Assembly: GCA_023213395.1 (NCBI GenBank) | Contig: CM041465.1 | Span: 205,599,741-205,663,740, forward strand | Length of the DNA stretch: 64,000 nt | Source of the DNA: Cycas panzhihuaensis | Lineage: Eukaryota > Cycadophyta | Direction of reading: 5' to 3' | In this document: positions 63,080 through 64,000 of the stretch, piece by piece | How positions within the stretch are numbered: position 1 is the first letter of the stretch | Layout: the number at the start of each line of letters is the position of its first letter | The notes under the pieces: model-generated | What the model was told of the DNA's origin: nothing | What the model saw: only the letters and a program-made list of their open reading frames with translations | The model's database searches: none | Translations under genes and position numbers: made by a program

Positions 63080-64000
63080 TTATTAGATTCAGGTGCTTTG
63101 CACCACATGTGTCCACACAAGAGTTGGTTCTCATCATACCAACCTCTTGATGGTGGTGATGTGCTTATGGGAAATGAAGTTTCTTGTAAGACAGTGGGAA
63201 TTGGTAGCATCAGAATTAAGATGTTCGATAAGGTAGTCAGAACATTAATTGAGGTTAAACATGTACCTGATTTAAAAAGGAATCTGATTTCCTTGGGTGA
63301 ATTAGATTCGGGTGGTTTTAAGCATACACGTCATGAAAGAGTCCTAAAGGTATCAAAGGATATGTTGGTTGTTATGAAAGCCTTAAAGAAAGGAAATCTT
63401 TATATCTTAGTAGGAAGTACAGATGTCAGCCAAGCAACTACAACATCAAAGACTGCAGAAGATCCAGCTCAGTTATGGTATCAGAGATTTGGGCACATGA
63501 GTGAGAGAGGAATTAAGGTGCTGATAAACCGTAAGTTGCTTCCTAACTTGCAGCTTTTAGATTTGGCTTTCTGTAAATATTATATTTTTGGAAAGCAATG
63601 TAGACTCAAGTTTAAATTAATGAGTCGCACTAGTAAAGGCATTCTAGATTATATACATTCAGATGTATGGGAACTAGCCCCTAAAATATCTTGTGGAGGA
63701 TCATTGTATTATGTCACATTTATAGATGATTACTCTAGGAAGGTATGGGTCTACTTTTTGAAAAGGAAATCTGAAGTTTTCAGTGTGTTTAAGCAGTTCA
63801 AGGCTCTAGCTAAGAACAGTACTAGTAAGATAATCAAATGTTTAAGAACTAACAATGGAGGTGAGTTCAACTCCTTGGAGTTTAAGAACTATTGCAAAGA
63901 AGCTGGGATCGAAAGACACAAGACCACTAGTTATATTGCACAGTAAAATAGCATTACTGAGCACATGAATAGGACACTCTTTGAAAGAGCAAGAAGCATG
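63080..64000 (+). pseudogene. Copia D2 protease and integrase, partial
   Basis: After the TAG: LLDSGALHHMCPHKSWF (DSG intact), LRTLIEVKHVPDLKRNLISLGELD-type flap zone, then AEDPAQLWYQRFGHMSERGIKVL (H..H) and CKYYIFGKQCRLKF (Cys pair, first altered), DYIHSDVWELAPK (first Asp), [31 protein letters not shown] (second catalytic Asp changed to Asn) and SITEHMNRTL (Glu) after a TAA. Cut by the window end in the core. Confidence 0.9.

Larger units (their letters stand above)
61507..64000 (+). mobile_element. Copia D2: second member of the copia C family, cut by the window end
   Basis: 5' LTR with canonical TGTTGG start, primer site TGGTATTAGAGCC, gag, protease and integrase up to the third catalytic block, where the window ends. 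It is less decayed than copia C: the protease-integrase frame is open for 282 codons (63098-63946). Confidence 0.92.

Overview
This window is plant nuclear DNA made almost wholly of transposable elements. I found no bacterial, organellar or single-copy host gene, no tRNA or rRNA gene, and no CRISPR array. The evidence for a land plant is the set of element types: Ty1/copia and Ty3/gypsy LTR retrotransposons primed from initiator-tRNA-Met-like sites (TGGTATCAGAGC variants), a plant LINE reverse transcriptase fragment, and a giant Tat/Ogre-like gypsy element with an archaeal-type RNase H and an antisense plant mobile domain (PMD) gene. The AT-rich background and deep nesting suggest a large seed-plant genome; the species cannot be told. 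Nearly every reading frame is broken by stops and frameshifts, so the elements are old and inactive.

Layout. 1-436: LINE fragment (-). 1330-6037: copia A (+), 5'-truncated, with a 3' LTR. 6038-7895: remnants, perhaps LINE 3' coding and a retrotransposon leader. 7896-8254: a copia LTR in inverted orientation. 8255-20511: copia B (+), split by a complete gypsy G1 (-, 10798-17279) flanked by the duplicated target TTACT. 20512-32638: gypsy D (+), split by copia H (-, 24602-31540). 32942-61213: copia F (-), a gag-only element expanded to 28 kb by two insertions. The first is gypsy E (+, 34508-40494), which itself carries a 1.4-kb mini LTR element (-, 35101-36507). The second is copia C (+, 40624-59725), which itself carries the Tat-like element T (+, 44759-58657, LTRs of about 2.7 kb, target duplication GTTGG). 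61228-61506: gypsy gag fragment. 61507-64000: a second copy of the copia C family (called copy D2), running off the window end.

The nesting order (T inside C inside F; mini inside E inside F; G1 inside B; H inside D) gives a relative history of insertions, supported by LTR pairs, target duplications and host reading frames that rejoin across each insert.

The most interesting object is element T. Its pol has lost most of RT, RNase H and integrase through a deletion that leaves the RT N-terminus in frame with the integrase C-terminus. It nevertheless keeps gag, a protease, a downstream archaeal-type RNase H with its catalytic residues, and on the opposite strand a PMD gene with a predicted 113-bp intron. 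Other notable structures are an LTR flanked by two outward-facing primer sites, a fold-back duplication that looks like a template switch, a gag-only mini element, GC-rich hairpins in the copia C/D2 LTRs, and a shared stop codon at the gag-protease border of C and D2.
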